From positions 62,001-126,000 of the forward strand of contig CBFHKY010000009.1 in assembly GCA_965656525.1 (NCBI GenBank): DNA of 64,000 nt. The letters are read 5' to 3'. Below the pieces are notes generated by a model. The model did no database searches. It was not told the DNA's origin and saw nothing but the letters and a program-made list of their open reading frames with translations. Shown here one piece after another: positions 7,351 through 16,020 of this stretch (its first letter is position 1; each line of letters starts with the position of its first letter). This DNA comes from Pseudomaricurvus sp965656525 (lineage in GTDB: Bacteria > Pseudomonadota > Gammaproteobacteria > Pseudomonadales > Cellvibrionaceae). The translations under genes and the position numbers were made by a program.

Positions 7351-8769
7351 ATGATGAAGCGACTTTATCCAACGTTTACTTGCATGCAGGTTGTGTTGTC
7401 TATTTGTCTTTTTCTCGGGTTCAGCCAAATCAGTTTTGCTCGTGGCGGGCTGCCTGATTTAACAGAGTTGATTGAACAGGCCTCTCCGGCTGTTGTGAAA
7501 ATAAACACCGTAGAGCGAGCAAAAGGTCGTTCCGGCGCTTTACCCTTTGGTGGTCGACAACAAGAAATCCCCGAGCTTTTCCGGCATTTTTTTGAACAAA
7601 GACCAAATCAAGGCCGCCCTGTGCAATCTATGGGGTCAGGTTTCATCATATCAAAAGATGGTTACATCCTAACCAATAATCATGTGGTAGAGGGTGCAGA
7701 CGAAATTCAAGTGCGCCTAATAGATCGTCGTGAATACGAAGCTAAAATTGTTGGTATGGATGAGCAGTCCGACCTAGCACTGCTAAAAATAGAAGAAACG
7801 GATCTGCCAGTCTTAAAACTCGCGGATGATGAAAATCTTAAAGTGGGGCAGTGGGTGCTGGCGATCGGTTCGCCTTTCGGTCTCGACTTTTCAGCCAGTG
7901 CAGGCATTGTCAGTGCGATTGGTCGCAGCATCCCTAACGGAAAGCACGGCAACTATGTGCCGTTTATTCAGACCGATGTTGCTATCAATCCAGGTAATTC
8001 AGGTGGGCCGTTATTCAATTTAAACGGTGAAGTGGTTGGTATCAATTCACAAATTTACACCCGTTCAGGCGGCTCTATTGGTTTGTCATTTGCTATTCCT
8101 GCTGGAGTGGCAAAACAGGTAGTGGCTCAACTGAAAGAAAAAGGTCGTGTTGATCGAGGTTGGCTAGGTGTTGTGATACAAGAAGTTAATCGAGATTTGG
8201 CAGAATCTTTCGGTCTAGATAAACCAGTAGGTGCCTTAATCGCACAGATGGATCCTTCAGGGCCAGCGGCTAAAGCAGGTTTAGAAATTGGTGATGTTAT
8301 TTTAGCGTTTGGTGATGACGATATCCTGACCTCTGGTGATTTACCGCACGCGGTAGGAGCAACAGATCCAGATACATCGGTCAAAGTGACGGTGATGCGC
8401 GAAGGGAAACAGCGCAAAATTGATGTGGTCGTCGGTCAATTAAATGCTGATGTGTCCACTCTGGCTAAGCAGCAGGCTGGCGAGCAAGGCGACCGTTTGG
8501 GATTAACCGTAGAGCCTGTCGATACCGAGTTACAACAGCAATGGCAATTATCGGGCGGCGTGATGATTGATCAGGTAGAGCCCGATAGCGCAGCGGCAAA
8601 AGCGGGTTTGCAGCCAGGCGATGTCGTCGTACAGCTAGGCTTTAACAGTGTTGATTCTGCTGAGCAATTTGCCGAGTTAGTCGAAAGCTTGCCTGCCAAC
8701 AGTTTATTACCTATTCGATTTTATCGTCACGGTAGAGCGCTTTTCAGAACCATTGCTATCGAAGAGTGA
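7351..8769 (+). CDS. mucD: Periplasmic serine protease/chaperone MucD (DegP family)
   Basis: A 472-residue HtrA protein. The signal peptide ends near FSQISFARG. The trypsin-like domain has the triad His in TNNHVVEG (about residue 114), Asp in SDLALLKIEE (about 144) and Ser in NPGNSGGPLFN (about 218). Two PDZ domains follow (about 260-360 and 370-470). Length and order match MucD of Pseudomonas, where it degrades misfolded periplasmic proteins and restrains AlgU activation. It has its own sigma-E-like promoter and a terminator follows. Confidence 0.95.
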   Translation: MMKRLYPTFTCMQVVLSICLFLGFSQISFARGGLPDLTELIEQASPAVVKINTVERAKGRSGALPFGGRQQEIPELFRHFFEQRPNQGRPVQSMGSGFIISKDGYILTNNHVVEGADEIQVRLIDRREYEAKIVGMDEQSDLALLKIEETDLPVLKLADDENLKVGQWVLAIGSPFGLDFSASAGIVSAIGRSIPNGKHGNYVPFIQTDVAINPGNSGGPLFNLNGEVVGINSQIYTRSGGSIGLSFAIPAGVAKQVVAQLKEKGRVDRGWLGVVIQEVNRDLAESFGLDKPVGALIAQMDPSGPAAKAGLEIGDVILAFGDDDILTSGDLPHAVGATDPDTSVKVTVMREGKQRKIDVVVGQLNADVSTLAKQQAGEQGDRLGLTVEPVDTELQQQWQLSGGVMIDQVEPDSAAAKAGLQPGDVVVQLGFNSVDSAEQFAELVESLPANSLLPIRFYRHGRALFRTIAIEE

Positions 8770-8778
8770 GGCTTGTTT

Positions 8779-8804
8779 GGGCTCCCGCGGTGGGGAGCCC
8801 TTTT
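8779..8804 (+). terminator. Rho-independent terminator after mucD
   Basis: GGGCTCCC (8779-8786) and GGGAGCCC (8793-8800) form a perfect 8-bp stem with a 6-base loop followed by TTTT. It begins 9 bp after the mucD stop and closes the envelope-stress locus. Confidence 0.85.
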
Positions 8805-8924
8805 CCATAGCGCCTTATGGGCAAATAGGGTAGACTGCCGCCCTTAATTTTTGTATTTGAGAGCTTGTTTCGCGTCTGTTTAATTGCGAGACAAATCTCA
8901 CCACACTAGGTAGCCGTAAACACC

Positions 8925-10724
8925 GTGACCGATCTTAGCCATATCCGTAACTTTTCTATCATCGCCCATATTGACCATGGTAAATCCACCATTGCTGACC
9001 GTTTTATTCAGGTCTGTGGTGGTCTGGCTGATCGAGAAATGGCCGCACAAGTTTTGGACTCGATGGACATTGAGCGTGAGCGGGGCATTACGATCAAAGC
9101 GCAAAGCGTGACTTTGGACTACAAAGCTCGTGATGGTAAAACCTACCAGCTGAACTTTATTGACACCCCTGGGCACGTGGACTTTTCGTATGAAGTGTCT
9201 CGTTCTCTTACTGCTTGTGAAGGGGCCTTGCTGGTAGTCGATGCCGCTCAAGGTGTAGAGGCTCAGTCCGTGGCTAACTGCTATACCGCTATTGAGCAAG
9301 GGCTCGAAGTTATCCCCGTTTTGAACAAAATTGACCTTCCCTCAGCTGAGCCCGAACGCGTTGCACAAGAAATCGAAGAGATTATCGGTATTGATGCGAC
9401 TGAAGCAGTGCGCTGTAGTGCGAAGTCTGGTTTAGGGGTAGAAGACGTTTTAGAAGAGCTTGTGCGCCTTGTACCCCCACCGATTGGTGATGTAGACGCA
9501 CCGTTGCAAGCACTGATTATTGACTCTTGGTTCGATAATTACTTGGGTGTTGTCTCTCTGGTGCGTGTCAGACAGGGCACCTTGAAAGTGAAAGACAAAA
9601 TCATCACCAAGTCCATAGGTAAATCACACGTTGTGGATAGCGTTGGTGTTTTTACCCCAAAACGCAAACCTACGGGTGTCTTAAGAGCCGGAGAAGTTGG
9701 TTTTGTGGTGGCTGGCGTTAAAGATATTCAGGGAGCACCTGTAGGCGATACCCTTACGCATACGAGCACCCCTGATGTGGACGCTGTTCCGGGCTTTCAG
9801 AAAGTGAAACCTCAGGTTTATGCTGGTTTGTTCCCAGTAAGTGCTGATGATTACGAGTCTTTCCGCGAAGCATTGGCCAAGCTAACATTAAATGACGCCT
9901 CGCTTTTTTACGAGCCGGAAAGTTCAGACGCACTAGGTTTTGGTTTTCGCTGCGGGTTCTTAGGTATGCTCCATATGGAGATCATCCAAGAGCGTCTTGA
10001 GCGTGAATATGACCTAGACCTGATCACCACCGCACCTACGGTTATTTTTGAAGTGGTTAAAAATGATGGTGAAACCATCTATGTTGATAACCCTTCTAAG
10101 TTACCCGATATTGGCAATATTACTGAAATGCGTGAGCCTATTTGCCAAGCTAACATCTTGGTACCTCAGGAACACCTCGGTGCTGTCATTACTTTGTGTG
10201 TTGAAAAGCGCGGCGTACAAAAAGACATGTTGTACATGGGCAATCAAGTGTCTGTAACTTATGAGTTACCGATGAACGAAGTGGTGATGGATTTCTTTGA
10301 CCGTCTAAAATCGGTGAGTCGCGGCTTTGCGTCATTGGATTACAGTTTTGACCGTTTCGAACCCGCTCGCCTGGTTCGCTTGGATGTCTTGATCAACGGT
10401 GAGAAAGTGGATGCACTGGCATTGATTGTTCACCGCGACAATGCCCCTTATAAAGGTCGAGCCTTAGCGGACAAAATGAAAGAGCTGATTCCTCGTCAGA
10501 TGTTTGATGTGGCCATTCAGGCGGCCATTGGCGGCCAGATTGTCGCACGTACTACCGTAAAAGCTTTACGCAAAAACGTCACCGCAAAATGTTACGGTGG
10601 CGATGTAAGCCGTAAGAAAAAGCTGCTGGAAAAGCAAAAAGCGGGTAAAAAACGAATGAAGCAAGTTGGCAGTGTTGAGATTCCTCAAGAAGCGTTTCTT
10701 GCGGTACTCAGAGTAGATGACTAA
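8925..10724 (+). CDS. lepA: Elongation factor 4 (LepA)
   Basis: A 599-residue translational GTPase. G1 AHIDHGKSTI lies near residue 14, G3 DTPGHVDF near 77 and G4 NKIDLP near 131; the LepA-specific C-terminal domain contains CYGGDVSRKKKLLEKQK. EF4 acts on ribosomes, in back-translocation or initiation/biogenesis. The start is a GTG preceded by TAGGTAG; no ATG fits the conserved N-terminus (TDLSHIRNFSIIAHIDHG). It heads the lepA-lepB-rnc-era-recO-acpS cluster. Confidence 0.98.
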   Translation: MTDLSHIRNFSIIAHIDHGKSTIADRFIQVCGGLADREMAAQVLDSMDIERERGITIKAQSVTLDYKARDGKTYQLNFIDTPGHVDFSYEVSRSLTACEGALLVVDAAQGVEAQSVANCYTAIEQGLEVIPVLNKIDLPSAEPERVAQEIEEIIGIDATEAVRCSAKSGLGVEDVLEELVRLVPPPIGDVDAPLQALIIDSWFDNYLGVVSLVRVRQGTLKVKDKIITKSIGKSHVVDSVGVFTPKRKPTGVLRAGEVGFVVAGVKDIQGAPVGDTLTHTSTPDVDAVPGFQKVKPQVYAGLFPVSADDYESFREALAKLTLNDASLFYEPESSDALGFGFRCGFLGMLHMEIIQERLEREYDLDLITTAPTVIFEVVKNDGETIYVDNPSKLPDIGNITEMREPICQANILVPQEHLGAVITLCVEKRGVQKDMLYMGNQVSVTYELPMNEVVMDFFDRLKSVSRGFASLDYSFDRFEPARLVRLDVLINGEKVDALALIVHRDNAPYKGRALADKMKELIPRQMFDVAIQAAIGGQIVARTTVKALRKNVTAKCYGGDVSRKKKLLEKQKAGKKRMKQVGSVEIPQEAFLAVLRVDD

Positions 10725-10745
10725 CAGGGAACACCTGTTGTTTTT
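10723..10745 (+). terminator. Weak hairpin between lepA and lepB
   Basis: AACAGG (10723-10728) and CCTGTT (10734-10739) form a 6-bp stem with a 5-base loop followed by GTTTTTGG. It overlaps the lepA stop codon. It could be a weak attenuator; the short stem makes it uncertain. Confidence 0.3.
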
Positions 10746-10774
10746 GGCTTAAAAAGCCCTTTAAATGGACTCAT

Positions 10775-11620
10775 ATGAACATAAATTTCCCTTTGATTCT
10801 GGTCGCCGCTGTTTTTGTTACCGGCATTATTTGGTTATTCGACAGCTTCACCGGCGCGCGCAAGCGAAAAGCCGCTCTGATCGCCGTCGATCAACAGTTT
10901 AAAGCATTAGAACGTAAAGATGATAACCAAGAACAAGCTTACGAGCAGGCTAAGCACATTGCAGCCAAAGAACCTGTTTTGGTTGAGTATTCAAAATCGT
11001 TCTTTCCTGTGCTGTTGGTTGTTTTGGTCTTGCGCTCCTTTTTAGCAGAGCCGTTTCAGATTCCCTCTGGTTCAATGATACCCACACTGCAAGTTGGGGA
11101 TTTTATTTTAGTGAATAAGTTCACCTACGGTATCCGTCTCCCAGTTGTGCGCACTAAGGTCATTGATATGAATGACCCTAAGCGAGGTGATGTGATGGTC
11201 TTTTTCCCGCCACACAAGCCAGACACCTATTATATTAAACGCGTAGTGGGTATGCCGGGCGATGAAATCGCTTATCGAAATAATGTTCTCTATATCAATG
11301 GCCAAGAGCAACCGCAAACCTTATTGGCGTCTTTACCACCCGCGTACCCGCAAATTCACATCACTCAAGAGCGCTTAGGTGATGTGGAGCACGTTATGCA
11401 AAAAGCGGTACAGCCTGGGCACTATAGTATCAGTGGCCACTGGGTTGTCCCAGAGGATCACTACTTTATGATGGGGGATAACCGTGACAACAGCTTAGAC
11501 AGCCGTGAGTGGGGCCCCGTCCATGAGTCTGCCATTGTAGGTAAAGCGTTCGCTGTTTGGATGCACTGGGATTCGTTCTTTAGTCTGCCCAGCTTCAATA
11601 ATGTTGGTGTGATTCATTAA
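10775..11620 (+). CDS. lepB: Signal peptidase I (LepB)
   Basis: A 281-residue inner-membrane protease that removes signal peptides. N-terminal membrane segment near residues 5-23, a cytosolic charged loop, and a second membrane segment near 70-85 (PVLLVVLVLRSFL). The catalytic Ser is in PSGSMIPTL (about residue 96) and the Lys in YYIKRVVGMPGDEI (about 150); the C-terminal box GDNRDNSLDSREWG is present. It follows lepA by 50 bp, as is usual. Confidence 0.97.
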   Translation: MNINFPLILVAAVFVTGIIWLFDSFTGARKRKAALIAVDQQFKALERKDDNQEQAYEQAKHIAAKEPVLVEYSKSFFPVLLVVLVLRSFLAEPFQIPSGSMIPTLQVGDFILVNKFTYGIRLPVVRTKVIDMNDPKRGDVMVFFPPHKPDTYYIKRVVGMPGDEIAYRNNVLYINGQEQPQTLLASLPPAYPQIHITQERLGDVEHVMQKAVQPGHYSISGHWVVPEDHYFMMGDNRDNSLDSREWGPVHESAIVGKAFAVWMHWDSFFSLPSFNNVGVIH

Positions 11621-11648
11621 TTCAACAACGCGTATCAAAGGTGTGGCT

Positions 11649-12053
11649 ATGAAACTGCGACAGCAACAGAAAGGAGCATCGCCTTTAGGGTGGTTACTGA
11701 TTTTATTAGTGGTTAGCTTTTTTGGTATGTGCGCGTTTCGCATTGCGCCAGTTTACTTTGATAACCGATTAATCCAATCGGCTTTACAAGATCTGTCAAA
11801 TAACGAATCTGAAATTGAAAATATGTCTGACAGCGATATTCGCAGTCAGATTAGCAAAACTTTTTTGATTAATAACCTGCGTAACTTCTCAGCTCGTGAT
11901 GTTAAAATTAAGCGCCCAGAGGGTCGTGTTTTGGTGTCAATGAAGTACGAAATTCGTGTTCCAGTGGCTTTTAATATCGATGCCATTATGAGTTTCAATA
12001 ATGTCTGGGACAGTTCTCGCCCCTATGAGTGCTGTAAACCTCCTCGTGACTGA
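11649..12053 (+). CDS. DUF4845 small membrane-anchored protein
   Basis: A 134-residue protein with an N-terminal membrane anchor (residues about 12-33, ASPLGWLLILLVVSFFGMCAF) and a periplasmic part (LIQSALQDLSNN, RPEGRVLVSMKYEIRVPV). This small protein commonly sits between lepB and rnc in gammaproteobacteria; its function is unknown. The ATG at 11649 is preceded by AAAGG at a good distance; a GTG at 11643 is the alternative. Its end overlaps rnc by 8 bp with the GTG start chosen for rnc. Confidence 0.85.
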   Translation: MKLRQQQKGASPLGWLLILLVVSFFGMCAFRIAPVYFDNRLIQSALQDLSNNESEIENMSDSDIRSQISKTFLINNLRNFSARDVKIKRPEGRVLVSMKYEIRVPVAFNIDAIMSFNNVWDSSRPYECCKPPRD

Positions 12054-12741
12054 CTTACCTATTATCAAACAACGTTTGTTAAACCGCTTGGGCTATGTCT
12101 TTAGTGACATCAGCTTGTTTGAACTTGCTTTAACCCACCGCAGTTGTGGTGCTCGTAATAATGAGCGCCTAGAATTTCTAGGGGACTCTATTCTCAATTT
12201 TGTTATTGGCGATGCTCTATTCAGTCAGTTTCCAACCGCCAAAGAAGGGCAGTTGAGTCGCTTGCGAGCGCAAATGGTGAAAGGAGAGACTCTGGCTGAA
12301 ATTGCTAGGGAGTTCGATGTCGGCCCTTGCTTAAATTTGGGGGAGGGCGAAATGAAAAGCGGTGGTTTTCGTCGAGACTCCATTTTGGCAGACACAGTAG
12401 AAGCCATTATCGGTGCGATTCATCTGGACAGTGACTTTAGTACGGCCCGTGAACGAACTCTCGTTTGGTATCAGTCGCGCTTGTCCGAACTTGCCCTAGA
12501 GACACATCGTAAAGACCCAAAAACGGCATTGCAGGAATTATTGCAAGCGAAAAAGCTACCATTACCAGATTACACGGTACTCGAAACGCTGGGTGAAGCG
12601 CATGCGCAACAGTTTACGGTAGAGTGTCGTTGCAAATTGTTGAAGACACCGACCACTGCAACTGCAAGTAGCCGCCGTACGGCCGAAAAGAACGCGGCAC
12701 AAGCGGCTTTAGATTTATTGAATAAATTGGCAGGTAACTGA
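12046..12741 (+). CDS. rnc: Ribonuclease III
   Basis: A 231-residue double-strand-specific endoribonuclease processing rRNA and structured mRNAs. The catalytic signature NNERLEFLGDSILNF (about residues 37-51) and the second acidic site DTVEAIIGA (about 116-124) are intact; a dsRNA-binding domain (DPKTALQELLQAKK to the end) follows. The GTG at 12046 is chosen because it places the conserved LGYVFSD at the usual distance and gives the usual length; in-frame ATGs at 12001 and 12025 would lengthen it inside the previous gene. Its stop overlaps the era start (TGATG-type coupling). Confidence 0.95.
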   Translation: MTDLPIIKQRLLNRLGYVFSDISLFELALTHRSCGARNNERLEFLGDSILNFVIGDALFSQFPTAKEGQLSRLRAQMVKGETLAEIAREFDVGPCLNLGEGEMKSGGFRRDSILADTVEAIIGAIHLDSDFSTARERTLVWYQSRLSELALETHRKDPKTALQELLQAKKLPLPDYTVLETLGEAHAQQFTVECRCKLLKTPTTATASSRRTAEKNAAQAALDLLNKLAGN

Positions 12742-13643
12742 TGAGTGATTCAGAAGCGACTCGCTGTGGGTACGTTGCCATTGTAGGGCGCCCAAATGTT
12801 GGCAAATCTACACTGTTAAATCATATTTTAGGGCAGAAACTGTCCATCACCTCGCGTAAACCACAAACCACTCGACATAATGTGCTGGGTATCAAAACAG
12901 AAGGTCATGTTCAGGCCATTTATGTGGATACGCCGGGGCTTCATTTGCAGCATGCCAAAGCCATTAACCGCTATATGAACAAAGCGGCGACCACGGCGCT
13001 AAGAGACGTAGATGTCGTTATTTTTGTGGTGGACAGGTTGCACTGGAATGATGAAGACGACATGGTCGTACACCGACTGCAAAACCTCAGTTGCCCTATT
13101 ATTGTTGCAGTAAATAAAGTAGATAAGCTCGAAGATAAGGAAACTTTGCTTCCTTATCTGTCGACATTATCCGAAAAGTTTCAACCAGCAGCCATTGTGC
13201 CCCTGTCGGCACTTCGCGGTACCAACTTAGAGGGGCTGGAGTCTGAAGTTGAAAAGTTTTTGCCAGAAGCGGGGCATTTTTTTCCGGAAGATCAGTTAAC
13301 CGATCGTAGCTCGCGTTTTCTTGCCGCAGAAATTGTCAGAGAAAAAATCACCCGCCAGCTAGGTGATGAACTGCCATATCAAATGACAGTAGAAATTGAA
13401 GAGTTCTCTCACGAGGGTAATATCATCCATATCAACGCCCTTATTTTGGTGGAGCGAGACGGACAGAAGCGGATTTTGATCGGCGAAAAAGGCTCGAAAA
13501 TTAAGCAAATTGGCGAGCAGTCTCGTATAGACATGGAAAACTTATTTGATTGCAAGGTGATGTTGCGTACGTGGGTGAAAATTAAGTCTGGCTGGTCGGA
13601 CGATGAGCGTGCGCTGCGCAGCCTAGGCTACGATGATATTTGA
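12741..13643 (+). CDS. era: GTPase Era
   Basis: A 300-residue GTPase for 16S rRNA maturation and 30S assembly. G1 GRPNVGKSTL (about residue 15), DTPGLH (about 63) and NKVDK (about 127) define the GTPase domain; the C-terminal KH domain has ILIGEKGSKIKQIG. It overlaps rnc by one base and is coupled to recO, the classical rnc-era-recO operon. Confidence 0.98.
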   Translation: MSDSEATRCGYVAIVGRPNVGKSTLLNHILGQKLSITSRKPQTTRHNVLGIKTEGHVQAIYVDTPGLHLQHAKAINRYMNKAATTALRDVDVVIFVVDRLHWNDEDDMVVHRLQNLSCPIIVAVNKVDKLEDKETLLPYLSTLSEKFQPAAIVPLSALRGTNLEGLESEVEKFLPEAGHFFPEDQLTDRSSRFLAAEIVREKITRQLGDELPYQMTVEIEEFSHEGNIIHINALILVERDGQKRILIGEKGSKIKQIGEQSRIDMENLFDCKVMLRTWVKIKSGWSDDERALRSLGYDDI

Positions 13644-13651
13644 TTTCAGTT

Positions 13652-14374
13652 ATGAAGGTCGAATTTCATCCCGCCTATGTACTGCATGCTCGGCCTTTCA
13701 AAGACAGCAGCCTTATTCTTGATTGTTTAACCAAAGACTACGGTCGTATCTCTTTGGTTGCTAAAGGTGCTCGCAGCCCCAAAGCGAGACAAAGGCAGCT
13801 GTGCCAGCCCTTTTTATATCTTTTATTGTCGTGGCAAGGAAAGCGAGATTTAAAAACGCTAACAGGTATCGAATCAGCAATGGGGAACTACAGCTCCCCT
13901 CAGGGTGAGTATCTGTTCAGTGGTTTGTATCTCAATGAATTACTCACCCGACTCCTTTCGCAAGGGGATGCTAGCCCCGATATTTTTGAACGCTATCATA
14001 ACGCCTTAAAGCAATTGTGTAGCCGTGAACCCTTAGAGCCTACATTACGCCAATTTGAATTAGGTTTGCTGTACGATCTTGGCTATGGCGTGGACTTACA
14101 TTTTGAATCGAATCATCAAACGCCGTTACAAGCAGAAGGTTGGTATCGATGGCAATCAGAAGCAGGCTGGCTCCCTATTATACAGCCTCAGCGTGATGAC
14201 TTTGCTGGTGCAGACCTTTTAGCCATTGCACTGCAAGAATGGACTCCAGCTTCCAAAAAAGCCGCAAAGCGCCTAACTCGAATGTTGCTACAGCCGCACC
14301 TTGGCGATCGCCCGTTGCAAAGCCGAAAGCTTTTCCTAGGCGGCGCAACTCACCATAAGGATACAGGAAAATGA
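13652..14374 (+). CDS. recO: DNA repair protein RecO
   Basis: A 240-residue protein with the N-terminal OB-fold (PAYVLHARPFKDSSLILDCLT; DYGRISLVAKGARSPK) and a C-terminal helical domain (LRQFELGLLYDLGYG). RecO loads RecA with RecR. The ATG at 13652 is preferred; a TTG at 13640 overlapping the era stop is possible. Its last four bases overlap acpS (ATGA). In many relatives pdxJ lies between recO and acpS; here it is absent. Confidence 0.93.
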   Translation: MKVEFHPAYVLHARPFKDSSLILDCLTKDYGRISLVAKGARSPKARQRQLCQPFLYLLLSWQGKRDLKTLTGIESAMGNYSSPQGEYLFSGLYLNELLTRLLSQGDASPDIFERYHNALKQLCSREPLEPTLRQFELGLLYDLGYGVDLHFESNHQTPLQAEGWYRWQSEAGWLPIIQPQRDDFAGADLLAIALQEWTPASKKAAKRLTRMLLQPHLGDRPLQSRKLFLGGATHHKDTGK

Positions 14375-14748
14375 TTGTGGGTTTGGGGACTGACATTGTT
14401 GAAATTAGCCGAATTGAAGACAGCTTAAAACGCACAGGTGAACGCTTTGCGCAACGGATTTTGACACCAGAAGAAATGCAGCTTTTTTTGGCAACAAACC
14501 GTAAAACTTCATTTTTGGCCAAACGTTTTTGTATTAAAGAGGCTGCAGCAAAGGCGCTGGGAACGGGAATCGGGCGTGGTGTTTCTTGGCAGCATATGCA
14601 GGTAGGCCATAACGACCTAGGTGCACCAGAGTTGACGTTAAGCGCAGGTGCACTGGATGCACTGCAACAAAAAGGTGGGGTGAATACGTTGGTAACAGTT
14701 GCCGATGAGCGCCACTATGCGACAGCGACCGTCATTTTAACTGACTGA
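14371..14748 (+). CDS. acpS: Holo-[acyl-carrier-protein] synthase AcpS
   Basis: A 125-residue enzyme that transfers 4'-phosphopantetheine from CoA to acyl carrier protein. Mg2+-binding motifs are intact: GLGTDIVEISRIEDS at the N-terminus and AKRFCIKEAAAKALGTGIG near residues 49-67. It overlaps recO by 4 bp and is the last gene of the lepA operon; a convergent diguanylate cyclase gene ends 17 bp downstream. Confidence 0.97.
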   Translation: MIVGLGTDIVEISRIEDSLKRTGERFAQRILTPEEMQLFLATNRKTSFLAKRFCIKEAAAKALGTGIGRGVSWQHMQVGHNDLGAPELTLSAGALDALQQKGGVNTLVTVADERHYATATVILTD

Positions 14749-14764
14749 CGATTTGGGGGCTTAG

Positions 14765-15703
14765 TTAGAACCCTTCCTTTGGTGTATTTTGTGTGGCGCT
14801 AACAACTCGGTTTCTGCCTGAGCGCTTGGCTTGATACAGCGCTTTATCGGCACGATCAAACAATTCAGTACCAGATTCGCCCGGCTGTAAGGTGGCACAC
14901 CCCAGACTGACGGTCACTTTGATTTGTTGTTGAGCTGATTCAATACGAAGGCCTTCAATAAATAGACGTAAGCGCTCAGCAATAACGGTGGCGCCCTGTT
15001 CTGGCGTTTTATTTAAAATCACAATAAATTCTTCGCCGCCATAGCGAAAGGTTAGGTCAGTCAAGCGTGAAACCGCCTGGATATTGCGGGCTACTTCTTT
15101 TAATACATCATCTCCACTGGTATGGCCAAACTGATCATTGATATGTTTAAAGTGGTCAATATCGATTACAACTAACGATAGAGGCTGTTGATAGCGATTG
15201 GCCAGTTGAATTTCTCGCTCCATGGCGCTTTGCATAGCCGAACGATTGCCCAACCCAGTGAGAGAATCATGGGTTGCCAGTCGCAAGGCATCGCGGTACA
15301 GCAGGGCATTTTTAAGTGGGCAAATAAGAGCGGATATGAGGCTTTCGATAGCCAACAACTCTTTTTCTTTGAATCGTAAAGAGCGACTGAATTCGAGCTC
15401 GCCTAAAAATTCACGCTGACTATTATTGAGCGTATAGCTCACTCGGTGCAATTGCTCTGAACCGATAAGTGACTGACACGCTTGCGGCTTATGAGTGTAA
15501 AGCATCCCGTTAACTGACACTAAGGCTTGTAGGTTCACAAAAAATAGCTCAAGCAATGTCTGTAAGTCTAGACTGACTTGCAAGACTTGGGTCATCTGAG
15601 TCCTTGAGCGTTCGAAAGACTCCTCAGACAGTGCCGTATGCAAGCGAATAGGAGCATTTTTTGAGGATGCCGCTTGGCCGTTTGTGCTCATTGAAATCGA
15701 CAT
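14765..15703 (-). CDS. GGDEF diguanylate cyclase with GAF-like N-terminus
   Basis: A 312-residue cytosolic protein. Residues about 25-135 look like a GAF-type sensory region (no membrane segment); residues about 140-305 form a GGDEF domain with DSLTGLGNRSAM, DIDHFKHINDQFGH and the active site RYGGEEF. An RxxD inhibitory site (RLTD) lies five residues before GGEEF, so feedback inhibition by c-di-GMP is expected. It should make c-di-GMP from GTP. The start at 15703 has AAGG upstream. Monocistronic, divergent from the CbiM-like gene. Confidence 0.9.
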   Translation of the reverse strand: MSISMSTNGQAASSKNAPIRLHTALSEESFERSRTQMTQVLQVSLDLQTLLELFFVNLQALVSVNGMLYTHKPQACQSLIGSEQLHRVSYTLNNSQREFLGELEFSRSLRFKEKELLAIESLISALICPLKNALLYRDALRLATHDSLTGLGNRSAMQSAMEREIQLANRYQQPLSLVVIDIDHFKHINDQFGHTSGDDVLKEVARNIQAVSRLTDLTFRYGGEEFIVILNKTPEQGATVIAERLRLFIEGLRIESAQQQIKVTVSLGCATLQPGESGTELFDRADKALYQAKRSGRNRVVSATQNTPKEGF

Positions 15704-15913
15704 AGTTAAACCTTAGCGTTGGGCGTCGCAATTTGTTATCTGTTTGCAGTAATCGCCAGTGAGTTTTCAACGGATTGGCCGTAAACAGTGTGGGCCGCTA
15801 TGGCGGCAATTGCCTCTTTGCAAAATCAATATAGCGATAACTATGCCAATATAGGTTGTTTAATAATTATTCTTTAAAATCAATCGGTTATAATTTATCT
15901 GGCATATTAACGA

Positions 15914-15982
15914 ACACCGCCTGACAAAATGATGGCGGCAAAAGATTGGTAATATAGGCAGGTTATTGCCGCTGTCAGGTGT
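15914..15982 (+). promoter_or_regulatory. Folded leader RNA candidate before the CbiM-like gene
   Basis: Nested inverted repeats: an outer stem of ACAC (15914-15917) with GTGT (15979-15982), continued after a 3-base bulge by CTGACA (15921-15926) with TGTCAG (15973-15978); an internal strand of 8 bases; then GCGGCAA (15935-15941) with TTGCCGC (15966-15972) around a 24-base loop. It ends 38 bp before the ATG, close to the GGAGGAG ribosome-binding site. It does not match a riboswitch class I can name. The structure is seen; a ligand-sensing role is inferred. Confidence 0.4.
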
Positions 15983-16020
15983 TTGACAGTGCGTGAAATT
16001 AAATATGTGGAGGAGCACGC

